A DNA stretch of 64,000 bases from Advenella sp. FME57 (lineage in GTDB: Bacteria > Pseudomonadota > Gammaproteobacteria > Burkholderiales > Burkholderiaceae_B): positions 186,001 to 250,000 of the forward strand of contig NZ_JABUXU010000003.1 in the NCBI RefSeq assembly GCF_014897675.1, read 5' to 3'. The notes beneath the pieces were generated by a model. The model searched no databases and had not been told where the DNA came from. It was given only the letters and a program-made list of their open reading frames with translations. Positions 45,519 to 54,602 of this stretch are shown here, in pieces (the first letter of the stretch is position 1; the number at the start of each line of letters is the position of its first letter). Both the position numbers and the translations under genes were made by a program.

Positions 45519-46433
45519 ATGACGCTGGAAAATTCATTTGAAATAGATCCGATGGAAGACAAGACGCCGCTGTTGCGGGCGTTGGGTGAACGGATCCGCT
45601 CACTGCGAGCGCGCAAGGGGATCACGCGCAAGAAGCTGGCGAGTCTGGCGGGCATTTCCGAGCGCCATATGGCCAATCTTGAGCTGGGTACCGGCAACGC
45701 AACCATACTGGTGCTGCATCAGGTCGCCCAGGCGCTGACCTGCTCGCTGGCCGAACTCATCGGCGACGTTACCACCTCGTCGCCCGAGTGGCTGATGATC
45801 CGGGAGTTGCTGGAGAACCGCAGCGAGAAGGACCTGCATAAAGTGCGGCTGCGACTGATTGAACTGTTCGGCGCTGACAAGACCCCGGGCTCGCGCCTGT
45901 CACGCATTGCCCTGATTGGCCTGCGCGGCGCAGGTAAATCTACGCTGGGCCGCATGCTTGCGGACCGGTTGGGCTATCCGTTTATCGAGCTGTCCCATGA
46001 AATTGAACAGACGACCGGTTGCAGCATCAACGAGATTCATTCGCTGTACGGTCCCGTGGCCTACCGTCGCTATGAGCGACGCGCGCTGGAAGAAACCATC
46101 CAGCTTTATCCTGAAGTAGTGATTGCCACGCCGGGCGGGCTGGTTTCCGAAGCGGCCACCTACAATAATCTATTGGAGCATTGTCTGACGGTCTGGCTGC
46201 AGGCCACGCCGCGCGAGCACATGGACCGCGTCATCGCCCAGGGAGATTTCCGTCCCATGTCCGGCAGCAAGGAAGCCATGCACGATCTGAAACTGATTCT
46301 GGAGGGCAGGGTGGCCTTCTACAGCAAGGCGGACGTGCATCTGGATACCAGTCTTCAGCCTCTTGAAGAGACCTTTGACGCACTGTTTGCGAAAGTCCAG
46401 GCAGCCCGCCAGTCAGCCGAAGTATTGACCTGA
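45519..46433 (+). CDS. boxR: BoxR benzoyl-CoA-responsive repressor (HTH plus shikimate kinase-like domain)
   Basis: About 304 residues from ATG 45519. The N-terminal XRE HTH (GERIRSLRARKGITRKKLASLAGISERHMANLELG segment) is joined to a shikimate kinase-like domain with Walker A GLRGAGKST near residue 134. This BzdR/BoxR architecture senses benzoyl-CoA and represses benzoate genes. Which Met is used (45519 or the later MEDKTPLL at 45552) is not settled by ribosome sites. Divergent from the transport operon and upstream of boxCBA. Confidence 0.93.
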   Translation: MTLENSFEIDPMEDKTPLLRALGERIRSLRARKGITRKKLASLAGISERHMANLELGTGNATILVLHQVAQALTCSLAELIGDVTTSSPEWLMIRELLENRSEKDLHKVRLRLIELFGADKTPGSRLSRIALIGLRGAGKSTLGRMLADRLGYPFIELSHEIEQTTGCSINEIHSLYGPVAYRRYERRALEETIQLYPEVVIATPGGLVSEAATYNNLLEHCLTVWLQATPREHMDRVIAQGDFRPMSGSKEAMHDLKLILEGRVAFYSKADVHLDTSLQPLEETFDALFAKVQAARQSAEVLT

Positions 46434-46473
46434 TTCTACGTGAATGCCTAGGGTAAGTCCCTAGTTAAACGGC

Positions 46474-46537
46474 TTGACCACCTATAGAATCATGCAATAT
46501 AGTGCCTCTAATGACAAACAAAATGCAATGAAATGCA
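46474..46537 (+). promoter_or_regulatory. boxC promoter with TGCA operators
   Basis: TTGACC (46474-46479), an 18-base spacer and TATAGT (46498-46503) form a good sigma-70 promoter. TGCA at 46493 sits against the -10, and TGCA-N6-TGCA (46524-46537) lies just downstream of the expected start. BoxR bound there would block transcription. boxC therefore has its own promoter apart from boxR. Confidence 0.72.
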
Positions 46538-46557
46538 TGACTCTATTGGAGACAGCC

Positions 46558-48219
46558 ATGAGCGAGCTGAAAGTCAATTACCAGACCAACCCGTCGCAGT
46601 ACAAGCACCTCTCATTGACGATCGAAGGCAATATTGCGCGCCTGACGATTGACATCGACGAGGATAGCGGCATCCGCCCCGGCTATAAGCTGAAACTGAA
46701 CTCTTATGATCTGGGCGTGGATATTGAATTGCACGATGCACTCAATCGCCTTCGCTTTGAACATCCCGAAGTGCGCAGCGTAATCGTATCCAGTGGCAAG
46801 GAGCGCATATTCTGCTCGGGCGCCAATATTTTCATGCTGGGTCTGTCCAGCCATGCGTGGAAAGTCAATTTCTGCAAGTTCACCAATGAGACGCGCAACA
46901 GCATTGAGGATACCAGCGAGCATTCGGGGGTGAAATTTATTGCCGCTGTCAATGGCGCCTGCGCCGGTGGCGGCTATGAGTTGGCTCTGGCCTGTGATGA
47001 AATCTATCTGGTGGACGATCGCTCCTCGTCGGTATCGCTGCCCGAAGTCCCGTTGCTTGGCGTTCTACCAGGTACGGGCGGCCTGACACGGGTAACCGAT
47101 AAGCGCAAGGTCCGCCATGATCACGCCGATATTTTCTGCACACTGGTCGAGGGTGTTCGTGGCCAGCGGGCTAAAGACTGGAAGCTGGTTGATGAGGTCG
47201 TCAAGCCTGCCAAGTTTCAGGACACCATCAACGCCCGGGCAATGGAGTTGGCGCAGCAGCATGGTTCAGGTTCATCGACGGGACTGCAGGGGGTGGCGCT
47301 GACGCCGCTTGAAAAACACGAAACCGCCGACAGCCTGCATTACAAATATGTCAGCGTCGATATTGACCAGGCAGGCAAGTTCGCCACGTTCACTCTGAGG
47401 GGCCCCGACGCGGCGCAGCCCGAGAGCATTGAGGCCATCATGCAGGCCGGCATGACATGGTGGCCACTGCAAATGGCGCGCGAACTGGATGACGCGATTT
47501 TATCGATGCGCACCAACGAGCTGGACAGCGGGCTTTGGCTGATCAAGACGGCCGGCAGTCCCGAGGCCGTCCTGCAAAGCGACGAAATCCTGCTGAACAA
47601 TAAAGATCACTGGTTCGTGCGTGAAACCCTGGGTCTGTTGCGCCGCACCCTGGCGCGCCTGGATGTCTCGTCCCGCTCCCTTTTTGCACTGGTCGATGAG
47701 GGTTCGTGCTTTGCCGGATCGTTGCTGGAACCGGCGCTTGCCTGCGATCGCATCTATATGCTGACCCTGCCTGACGACCAAGACCGCACGCCGCATATCA
47801 CGGTTGGTCCAATCAACTTTGGGTTTTTGCCCATGGTAACGCGACAGTCGCGCCTGGCGCGCCGCTTCTATGATGATCAAGCCAGCCTGGAGGCGATCAA
47901 GTCCCTGGCCGGCCAGGGACTGGAGGGCGATCAGGCCGAACAGGCCGGGCTGGTTACCTATGCGCTGGATGACATTGATTGGGACGAAGAGGTACGGATT
48001 GCCATTGAAGAACGGGTGTCCATGTCGCCCGATGCGTTGACCGGCATGGAAGCCAACCTGCGCTTTAACGGCCCGGAAAATATGTGGACCCGCATTTTCG
48101 GCCGTCTGACGGCCTGGCAAAACTGGATCTTCATCCGGCCCAATGCGGTCGGTGAAAAGGGTGCCCTCAAATTGTATGGCAAGGGCGAAAAACCGAACTT
48201 TGACCGCAATCGCGTCTGA
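46558..48219 (+). CDS. boxC: 2,3-epoxybenzoyl-CoA dihydrolase (BoxC)
   Basis: 553 residues made of two enoyl-CoA hydratase-like halves; the first holds SSGKERIFCSGANIFMLG and NGACAGGGYELALACDEI, the second DEGSCFAGSLLEPALACDRI. BoxC opens the ring of 2,3-epoxybenzoyl-CoA to 3,4-didehydroadipyl-CoA semialdehyde with release of formate. Start ATG 46558 with GGAGA six bases before; an earlier in-frame ATG lies in the operator region. A 15-base direct repeat duplicates the last codons and stop. Confidence 0.95.
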   Translation: MSELKVNYQTNPSQYKHLSLTIEGNIARLTIDIDEDSGIRPGYKLKLNSYDLGVDIELHDALNRLRFEHPEVRSVIVSSGKERIFCSGANIFMLGLSSHAWKVNFCKFTNETRNSIEDTSEHSGVKFIAAVNGACAGGGYELALACDEIYLVDDRSSSVSLPEVPLLGVLPGTGGLTRVTDKRKVRHDHADIFCTLVEGVRGQRAKDWKLVDEVVKPAKFQDTINARAMELAQQHGSGSSTGLQGVALTPLEKHETADSLHYKYVSVDIDQAGKFATFTLRGPDAAQPESIEAIMQAGMTWWPLQMARELDDAILSMRTNELDSGLWLIKTAGSPEAVLQSDEILLNNKDHWFVRETLGLLRRTLARLDVSSRSLFALVDEGSCFAGSLLEPALACDRIYMLTLPDDQDRTPHITVGPINFGFLPMVTRQSRLARRFYDDQASLEAIKSLAGQGLEGDQAEQAGLVTYALDDIDWDEEVRIAIEERVSMSPDALTGMEANLRFNGPENMWTRIFGRLTAWQNWIFIRPNAVGEKGALKLYGKGEKPNFDRNRV

Positions 48220-48235
48220 CCCAATCGCGTCTGAC
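48207..48235 (+). repeat. 15-base tandem repeat at the boxC stop
   Basis: CAATCGCGTCTGAC appears at 48207-48220 and again at 48222-48235, duplicating the final codons and TGA of boxC. Looks like a recent slippage event. Confidence 0.85.
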
Positions 48236-48314
48236 TGCTAGCTGCGTATATCCATCAAAATGAAGGAGCAGGGTAACCCATTGATATACCCGCTCCATGA
48301 CACTGGAGATCACT

Positions 48315-49742
48315 ATGTCGAGCATCAACTACAATGAGAAAATCCCCAATAATGTGAACCTGTCCGAAGACAGGACGCTGCAGCGCGCGCTTGAGCACTG
48401 GCAACCGAATTATCGCAAATGGTGGAACGAAATGGGTCCCGACGGCTCCCAGGACTTTGACGTCTACTTGCGTACCGCGACCAGCGTCGATCCGCAGGGA
48501 TGGGCTTCCTTTGGTTATGTGAAGATGCCGGATTATCGCTGGGGCATCTTTCTGAACCCGCGCGATGCGGAGCGTCAGGTCAATTTCGGTGAACACAAAG
48601 GCGAGAAGGCTTGGCAGGATGTGCCGGGTGAGCATCGCGCCAATCTGCGTCGCATTATTGTGACCCAGGGTGATACCGAGCCGGCATCGGTGGAACAGCA
48701 GCGCTATCTGGGGCTGACCGCGCCGTCCATGTATGACTTGCGCAATCTGTTCCAGGTCAACGTGGAAGAGGGGCGGCATTTGTGGGCCATGGTGTACTTG
48801 CTGCACAAGCATTTCGGTCGTGATGGCCGTGAGGAAGCAGAAGCGCTGCTGGAGCGCAATAGCGGTGACGAAGACAATCCGCGGATTCTGGCTGCCTTCA
48901 ATGAAAAAACGCCAGACTGGCTATCGTTTTACATGTTCACCTATTTCACGGACCGCGACGGTAAATTCCAATTGTGTGCGCTGGCCGAATCCGGCTTTGA
49001 TCCGCTGGCCCGCACCACAAAATTCATGCTGACCGAAGAGGCGCATCATATGTTCGTCGGCGAGTCGGGCGTATCGCGGGTCATCCAGCGAACCTGCGAG
49101 GTGATGAACCAATTGAAAACCGATGATGCCGCGCGCCTTCGCGAGGCCGGCGTGATTGACCTGGAAACCATTCAACGCTATCTGAATTTTCATTTCAGTG
49201 TCACCATTGACCTGTTCGGCGCCGATGAGTCCAGTAACGCCGCCACGTTTTACAATACTGGATTGAAAGGGCGCTACGAAGAGACCAAGCGTGACGACGA
49301 CCATAAATTGTACGATCGCACCTACAACGTGCTGGCCGTGCAGGATGGTCGCCTGGTCGAGCGTTCTGTGCCGATGCTCAACGCGCTGAACGAAGTGTTG
49401 CGCGATGACTATATCAAGGACTCGGTCGGTGGGGTCAATCGCTGGAACAAAGTGATTGAGAAGGCGGGTATTCCCTTTCGCCTGAAGACACCGCACAAGG
49501 CATTCAACCGGAGCATTGGCACCCTGTCGGGCGTGTTTGTTTCTCCTGACGGCACGATGATGTCCGAGGCCGAATGGGTCAGGCGCGAGCGCGACTGGTT
49601 GCCGACAAATGAAGATCGGGCCTTTGTCGCTTCTCTGATGGGACGCGTCGTCGAGCCGGGTAAATTTGCCAACTGGATCGCGCCGCCTGTCATGGGCATC
49701 AATCGCCAGCCGGTCGATTTTGAGTATGTGCGATTCAACTAA
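48315..49742 (+). CDS. boxB: benzoyl-CoA 2,3-epoxidase, oxygenase subunit BoxB
   Basis: 475 residues. Diiron ligands of the BoxB class are visible in EEGRHLW (E152, H155) and EEAHHMF (E242, H245), with an offset of about two from the Azoarcus protein. With BoxA it epoxidises benzoyl-CoA at C2-C3 using O2 and NADPH. ATG 48315 has GGAG eight bases upstream; ATG 48297 is less likely. 95 bases after boxC. Confidence 0.95.
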   Translation: MSSINYNEKIPNNVNLSEDRTLQRALEHWQPNYRKWWNEMGPDGSQDFDVYLRTATSVDPQGWASFGYVKMPDYRWGIFLNPRDAERQVNFGEHKGEKAWQDVPGEHRANLRRIIVTQGDTEPASVEQQRYLGLTAPSMYDLRNLFQVNVEEGRHLWAMVYLLHKHFGRDGREEAEALLERNSGDEDNPRILAAFNEKTPDWLSFYMFTYFTDRDGKFQLCALAESGFDPLARTTKFMLTEEAHHMFVGESGVSRVIQRTCEVMNQLKTDDAARLREAGVIDLETIQRYLNFHFSVTIDLFGADESSNAATFYNTGLKGRYEETKRDDDHKLYDRTYNVLAVQDGRLVERSVPMLNALNEVLRDDYIKDSVGGVNRWNKVIEKAGIPFRLKTPHKAFNRSIGTLSGVFVSPDGTMMSEAEWVRRERDWLPTNEDRAFVASLMGRVVEPGKFANWIAPPVMGINRQPVDFEYVRFN

Positions 49743-49804
49743 TCAGGGATGCCCGGAAAACGGGCATCCAATAACATGGAAATAGATTTCGGAGGCAGAC
49801 TGTT

Positions 49805-51070
49805 ATGGCGACGATCGAACAAGCCCAGGTAATAAAAAAACAGCACCTGATTGATCCGGAAATTTGTATACGCTGCAATACATGCGAGGAGACCTGTCCG
49901 ATCGATGCGATTACGCACGACGGCACCAATTACGTCGTCAAGCCCGACGTCTGTAACCATTGCATGGCCTGCGTGGCGCCCTGTCCTACAGGCGCCATAG
50001 ACAACTGGCAGCCGGTGCACGCAGAAAAAATGTATTCAATCGATGAACAATACAGCTGGGACGAGCTGCCGGCGCCGCTGGCGCTGGATGTGCCGGATAT
50101 ACCGGCGGTCCCCGATGCCGGCGCGACTGATGCAGATGCAGAGGTGGATGCGCAAGTAACCATCCAGGGCAGCAATTATGTCGCCGGCTCGCAGATTCCT
50201 CCCTGGTCAGCGTCGCACAGCTATACAAACTTGTATGGCACGCGCAACGTGGTGACGGCAACGGTGTCGGGAAACTACCGTTTGACCGATGATTCGTCCG
50301 ATAGCGACATTCGTCATGTCGTGCTGGATTTTGGCGATGCCCCATTTCCTGTGCTGGAGGGCCAGTCCATCGGCATTATTCCACCGGGCACTGACGCCGG
50401 TGACCGTTTGCATCATGCCCGTCAATATTCGCTGGCCAGCCCGCGGGACGGCGAGCGGCCCCGCTACAACAACGTATCGATCACCGTCAAACGGGTAGTG
50501 CAGGACTATGATGGCAATCCGGTCCAGGGCGTCTGTTCCAACTACGTATGTGATTTGAAGAAGGGTGACAAAGTACAGGTCATCGGGCCCTTTGGCCATA
50601 CCTTCCTGATGCCGAACCACCCTGGTGCAAATATCATCATGATCTGCACCGGAACGGGTAGCGCACCCATGCGCGCGATGACCGAGAGGCGCCGGCGCAA
50701 GCGCCTGGAAGGGCAGGGCGACGAACGCGGCAAGCTCATGCTGTTCTTTGGTGCCCGTTGCAAGGAAGAATTACCTTATTTCGGACCGCTCAACAAGTTA
50801 CCCAAAGACTTTATCGATATTAATTTTGCGTTTTCGCGCACGCCAGGTCAGCCCAAAAAATATGTGCAGGATGTGATGCGCGAACGCCTGCCCGATCTGC
50901 TTGCGCTGCTGAAGAACGAGGACACTTATATTTATGTCTGTGGCGTCAAGGGGATGGAGTCTGGCGTGCTGGAGGCGTTGCAGGAAGCGGCCACTGCCGG
51001 CGGCATGCAATGGTCCGAACTGCATGCCACGCTCAGGGAAAAAGGGCGTCTGCATCTGGAGACGTATTAG
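49805..51070 (+). CDS. boxA: benzoyl-CoA 2,3-epoxidase, reductase subunit BoxA
   Basis: 421 residues. Two [4Fe-4S] clusters are held by C21/C24/C27/C31 and C50/C53/C56/C60; a ferredoxin-NADP reductase part follows with FAD motif RQYSLASP and NADPH site [11 protein letters not shown] low-complexity Ala/Asp/Pro linker (about 90-120) joins the two. Transfers electrons from NADPH to BoxB. Last gene of the operon, followed by a strong terminator. Confidence 0.95.
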   Translation: MATIEQAQVIKKQHLIDPEICIRCNTCEETCPIDAITHDGTNYVVKPDVCNHCMACVAPCPTGAIDNWQPVHAEKMYSIDEQYSWDELPAPLALDVPDIPAVPDAGATDADAEVDAQVTIQGSNYVAGSQIPPWSASHSYTNLYGTRNVVTATVSGNYRLTDDSSDSDIRHVVLDFGDAPFPVLEGQSIGIIPPGTDAGDRLHHARQYSLASPRDGERPRYNNVSITVKRVVQDYDGNPVQGVCSNYVCDLKKGDKVQVIGPFGHTFLMPNHPGANIIMICTGTGSAPMRAMTERRRRKRLEGQGDERGKLMLFFGARCKEELPYFGPLNKLPKDFIDINFAFSRTPGQPKKYVQDVMRERLPDLLALLKNEDTYIYVCGVKGMESGVLEALQEAATAGGMQWSELHATLREKGRLHLETY

Positions 51071-51094
51071 TTGCTGTATCTGTTGGAGCAGAGC

Positions 51095-51130
51095 AAAAGT
51101 CGCAGCCTGTGGTCCGGATGCGACTTTTTT
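51095..51130 (+). terminator. Rho-independent terminator of boxCBA
   Basis: AAAAGTCGCA (51095-51104) pairs with TGCGACTTTT (51119-51128), ending in a six-T run. Located 25 bases after the boxA stop. Confidence 0.9.
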
Positions 51131-51240
51131 GCGTTTGCTGGGGTTGCCTATGGACGGGCTAAAGGACACTGCGCCATGCTCCGATGGCGCTGCGGCAGTA
51201 CGCATAGCCAACGCTAGACATGGAACCTGATTATTATCAT

Positions 51241-51255
51241 ATAACCATTGGTTAT
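51241..51255 (+). promoter_or_regulatory. ATAACCA-T-TGGTTAT inverted repeat upstream of amino acid ABC operon
   Basis: Perfect 7+1+7 repeat about 100 bases before the binding-protein start, inside an AT-rich stretch that should hold the promoter. Its regulator is not identifiable. Confidence 0.4.
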
Positions 51256-51353
51256 TTTATTGGCTTTTGTTATGCTGATATAGTTTTTTTCACGAATATC
51301 TGCATTCCAAATAACGCTTGAGCATAACGCCAACTATCAGGAAATCTGCCATC

Positions 51354-52181
51354 ATGAAACTGAGAAAACTTTTACCCTTGCTGGGCGCGACCCTCATTGG
51401 CCTGAGCGCCGTCAACGCCCAGGCTGATCAACTGGACGATATTAAGAAAAACGGCGAACTGGTTGTCGGTGTTCTGGGCACAGATGAACCGGCAACCTTC
51501 ATAGACCCCAAAACCCGTGAATTCATTGGCTATGAAGTGGATCTTGCCAAGGCGGTAGCCGACAAGATCGGCGTCAAGGCCCGCTTCAAGCAGGTAGCCG
51601 TGGCTGCCCGCATTCCGGAACTGCAGCAAAAGCACGTAGATATTATTGCCGCCGGCCTGACGCACAACAAGGAACGCGAGGCGCAGATCGATTTTTCCGT
51701 GACCACTTTTGTGACCGGGCAGAAGGCGCTGGTGCGCAGCGATAGCGGTATCAAGGACTTGCCCGGACTGGCAGGCAAGAAAGTGCTGACCATCCGTGGC
51801 GGTACCCAGGAGCCCAATATCCGCAAAGCGGTGCCTGATGTGAACGTGGTCACGTTCGATACCAGCCAGCAGGCGTTTCTTGCATTGCAACAAGGCAAGG
51901 GTGTGGGCTATGTTGACGATGAAGCAGCGCTGCTGCGCGTCTACGCCAAGCTGGGGCCCAAGCAGAAGGATTTTGTGGTGCTCAAGCAAAGCATCAGTGA
52001 AGAACCGCTGGCATTCGGCTTGCGTAAAGGCGAAGCCAGTTTGAAAAAAGTGGTCGACGATACGCTGCGTGAACTTGAAGCCTCTGGCGATGCCGAGAAA
52101 ATTTTCTTCAAATGGTATGGGCCGGATACCAAATCACAGTTTTCAACGCGCAGTTTTAAACTCGAAACCGATAAAATTTAA
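51354..52181 (+). CDS. polar amino acid-type ABC substrate-binding protein
   Basis: 275 residues; start ATG 51354, signal peptide LLPLLGATLIGLSAVNAQA. Family-3 binding fold: VVGVLGTDEPATFIDPKTREFIGYEVDLAKAV segments, ADLTHNKEREAQIDFS-type motif and VLTIRGGTQEPNIRK. First gene of an uptake operon. It resembles glutamate/aspartate-type binding proteins in length. A terminator hairpin separates it from the permease genes. Confidence 0.9.
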   Translation: MKLRKLLPLLGATLIGLSAVNAQADQLDDIKKNGELVVGVLGTDEPATFIDPKTREFIGYEVDLAKAVADKIGVKARFKQVAVAARIPELQQKHVDIIAAGLTHNKEREAQIDFSVTTFVTGQKALVRSDSGIKDLPGLAGKKVLTIRGGTQEPNIRKAVPDVNVVTFDTSQQAFLALQQGKGVGYVDDEAALLRVYAKLGPKQKDFVVLKQSISEEPLAFGLRKGEASLKKVVDDTLRELEASGDAEKIFFKWYGPDTKSQFSTRSFKLETDKI

Positions 52182-52241
52182 GAGTAGACTGGATATCCGC
52201 AAGACAGCATCGGAACAACGGCCGGTTGCTGTTGCTACGCG

Positions 52242-52290
52242 ACGGCGTGTGCTGCGCTCGACCAGCGCAGTAGATTTCACGCCGTTTTTT
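52242..52290 (+). terminator. intra-operon terminator/attenuator
   Basis: ACGGCGTG (52242-52249) pairs with CACGCCGT (52278-52285) and is followed by six T to 52290. A nested stem CTGCGCT/AGCGCAG (52252-52258 with 52264-52270) lies inside. Placed between the binding-protein gene and the permeases, it would reduce permease expression relative to the binding protein. Confidence 0.8.
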
Positions 52291-52315
52291 GTTTCCATGA
52301 CTACGCGACCAATCC

Positions 52316-53011
52316 ATGCCCGAGTTTGACGCTTCCATGCTGCTTAGCGGCCGATACCACGAAATGCTGCTGGCAGGATTATGGTTATCCATACAATTGC
52401 TGGCCATTTCACTGGTGCTCGCGCTGCCACTGGCCACCTGTATCGCCTTGCTGCGCCTGTCGCCGCTGCCGTTGCTGCGCGGTCTGGGCTTTGCCTATGT
52501 CGAGACCATCCGTAATATCCCGTTGCTGGCGCATATGCTGTTCTGGTATTTCGGTGCGCCCGAGATGCTGCCCGAAGCAGCAAAGCAATGGCTTTATGCC
52601 GGCAACACCGAAGCCAGCTGTGCGGTCATTGCACTTACGCTTTATACCGCAGCCTATATGGCTGAAGACATCCGCAGCGGCATCCGGGCTATTTCATTTG
52701 TACAGATGGAAGCGGCACGTGCGCTGGGGCTGAGTTTTCTGGCAGCCATGCGTCTGGTCATCCTGCCACAGGCCATGCGGGTCATTACGCCTCCGTTGAT
52801 TTCGCAGACATTGAATTTGTGGAAGAACACCAGTATTGCAACCGTCATCGGCGTGGCAGAGCTCATGTATCAGGCCGGCCAGGTCGAAAGCGCCAGCTTC
52901 AGAAGTTTTGAATCCTTTGCCTTTGCCACCTCTGCCTATCTGAGTCTGTCGCTGCTGATCACCGCGCTGGCGGCGTGGTTCCAGCATCGTTATCCGCCGA
53001 GGGCGCTATGA
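52316..53011 (+). CDS. polar amino acid-type ABC transporter permease 1
   Basis: 231 residues with about five hydrophobic segments and EAA loop [24 protein letters not shown]. Overlaps the second permease gene by four bases (ATGA). Together they form a heterodimer, as in GltJK-type systems. Confidence 0.9.
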   Translation: MPEFDASMLLSGRYHEMLLAGLWLSIQLLAISLVLALPLATCIALLRLSPLPLLRGLGFAYVETIRNIPLLAHMLFWYFGAPEMLPEAAKQWLYAGNTEASCAVIALTLYTAAYMAEDIRSGIRAISFVQMEAARALGLSFLAAMRLVILPQAMRVITPPLISQTLNLWKNTSIATVIGVAELMYQAGQVESASFRSFESFAFATSAYLSLSLLITALAAWFQHRYPPRAL

Positions 53012-53727
53012 GCGGATTCCTGGAGGTCATCGATACGTACTGGCTGTACTTTCTGATTGGACAGTATCCGAATGGGCCGCTGGGCGGCCTGGCGCTGACT
53101 TTGCTGCTGGCAAGCTGTGCGCTGGTCATGGCCATGCCGCTGGGCATTCTTCTGGCGTTTGCCCGCATCAGCCCGTGGCGGGCGGTGCGCTGGCCCGTGA
53201 CTATCCTGGTTTTTGTGGTGCGTGGAACGCCGTTGTTGATGGTGGTGTTCTGGGCCTATTTCTTTTTGCCCAGTGTGACCGGCATAAAAACCAATCAGTT
53301 CTGGACCATGCTAATTGCCCTGGTTGTTTTCGATGCCGCCTATCTGGCCGAGATTATCCGGGCTGGCATCCAGGGTCTGCCCAAGGGACAGATGGAGTGC
53401 GCCCGTTCGTTGGGCTTCGGTTATTTTCGAGCCATGCGACTGGTAATATTGCCGCAGGCGATCAGGCATATGCTGCCATCGCTGGTCAACCAGTTTATTT
53501 CGACGATCAAGGAAACCTCCTTGGGTTATATCATCGGTCTTGCGGAGGTCTCTTTTATCACCTCGCAGATCAATACCCAGGTGATGGTGTATCCGGCGCA
53601 GATTTATCTCGTCCTGGGCCTGACCTACCTGCTGCTGTGTTTCGGCCTGTCCCGTTTTGCCTATTGGCTTGAGCGCCGACGTGGGAAACAGCAAGCGGCC
53701 ATCGCTGCCCGCAAGGAAGCAACATGA
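53008..53727 (+). CDS. polar amino acid-type ABC transporter permease 2
   Basis: 239 residues from ATG 53008; EAA loop [24 protein letters not shown], and [15 protein letters not shown] typical of GltK-like permeases. Overlaps the ATPase gene by four bases. Confidence 0.9.
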   Translation: MSGFLEVIDTYWLYFLIGQYPNGPLGGLALTLLLASCALVMAMPLGILLAFARISPWRAVRWPVTILVFVVRGTPLLMVVFWAYFFLPSVTGIKTNQFWTMLIALVVFDAAYLAEIIRAGIQGLPKGQMECARSLGFGYFRAMRLVILPQAIRHMLPSLVNQFISTIKETSLGYIIGLAEVSFITSQINTQVMVYPAQIYLVLGLTYLLLCFGLSRFAYWLERRRGKQQAAIAARKEAT

Positions 53728-54467
53728 TTAAATTTGAAAATGTGAATAAATGGTATGACAAGTACCATGCCCTGGTGGATGTCACGGAAACCGTCGCGCG
53801 CGGGGAAGTGGTTGTCGTGTGCGGCCCGTCGGGATCAGGCAAATCGACCCTGATCCGCACGATCAACCGCCTGGAACCCATCCAGGCGGGCCATATCCGC
53901 GTCAATGGTCAAGATATCCATGATAAATCGATAGATTTGAATGCCTTTCGCTCGGGCATCGGTTTTGTTTTCCAGCAGTTCAACCTGTTTCCTCATCTGA
54001 GCGCTCTGGAAAACTGTACCCTGGCGCCCATGCATCTGCGAGGACTGTCTGCCCCGGCTGCCCGGGAAAAAGCCTTGTCCTTGCTGGACCGGGTCGGACT
54101 GGCCCATAAGGCTGACGCGATGCCCGATGCGCTGTCGGGCGGGCAGCAGCAGCGCGTTGCCATTGCTCGTGCGCTGGCCATGGAGCCGCCACTGATGCTG
54201 TTTGATGAGCCGACCAGTTCGCTGGATCCGGAGATGGTCGGAGAAGTGCTGTTGGTCATGCGGGATCTGGCTAAAGACGGCATGACCATGGTATGCGTGA
54301 CGCACGAGATGGGATTTGCGCGCGAAGTAGCCGACCGGATTCTGTTTATGGATGCAGGCAAAATGTTGGAGCGCGCCACACCGGACGATTTTTTCAACCG
54401 GCCGCAGCACCCCAGGGCCGCACAGTTTCTCTCCGATATACGCACGCCATTTGCCCGGGCAGTATGA
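53724..54467 (+). CDS. polar amino acid-type ABC transporter ATPase
   Basis: 247 residues. Walker [11 protein letters not shown], signature LSGGQQQR, Walker [14 protein letters not shown] and [14 protein letters not shown]. Completes the 51354 system. Start ATG overlaps the permease stop. Confidence 0.93.
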   Translation: MIKFENVNKWYDKYHALVDVTETVARGEVVVVCGPSGSGKSTLIRTINRLEPIQAGHIRVNGQDIHDKSIDLNAFRSGIGFVFQQFNLFPHLSALENCTLAPMHLRGLSAPAAREKALSLLDRVGLAHKADAMPDALSGGQQQRVAIARALAMEPPLMLFDEPTSSLDPEMVGEVLLVMRDLAKDGMTMVCVTHEMGFAREVADRILFMDAGKMLERATPDDFFNRPQHPRAAQFLSDIRTPFARAV

Positions 54468-54504
54468 CAACGGTTGCCCGAGCAAGATGACAACTGGAAT
54501 ATTC

Positions 54505-54528
54505 TTGCCATTGCCATTGCCATTGCCG
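54505..54528 (+). repeat. TTGCCA hexamer tract
   Basis: Three TTGCCA units (54505-54522) and a variant TTGCCG, between the ATPase and oxygenase genes. Too short to call a phase-variation tract. Confidence 0.5.
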
Positions 54529-54602
54529 TTGTGCCCGCTATTGCCGTCGTTCGCAAACCGCCAGGCGGCGCCAGATCTTCAATCATTCCTTCAATAAAGA
54601 CC

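Noticed and set aside
54474-54602. N-terminal extension of the 2-oxoglutarate oxygenase
   Set aside because: In-frame but encodes a hexamer-repeat-derived Ile-Ala stretch with no family homology; ATG 54603 is the natural start.
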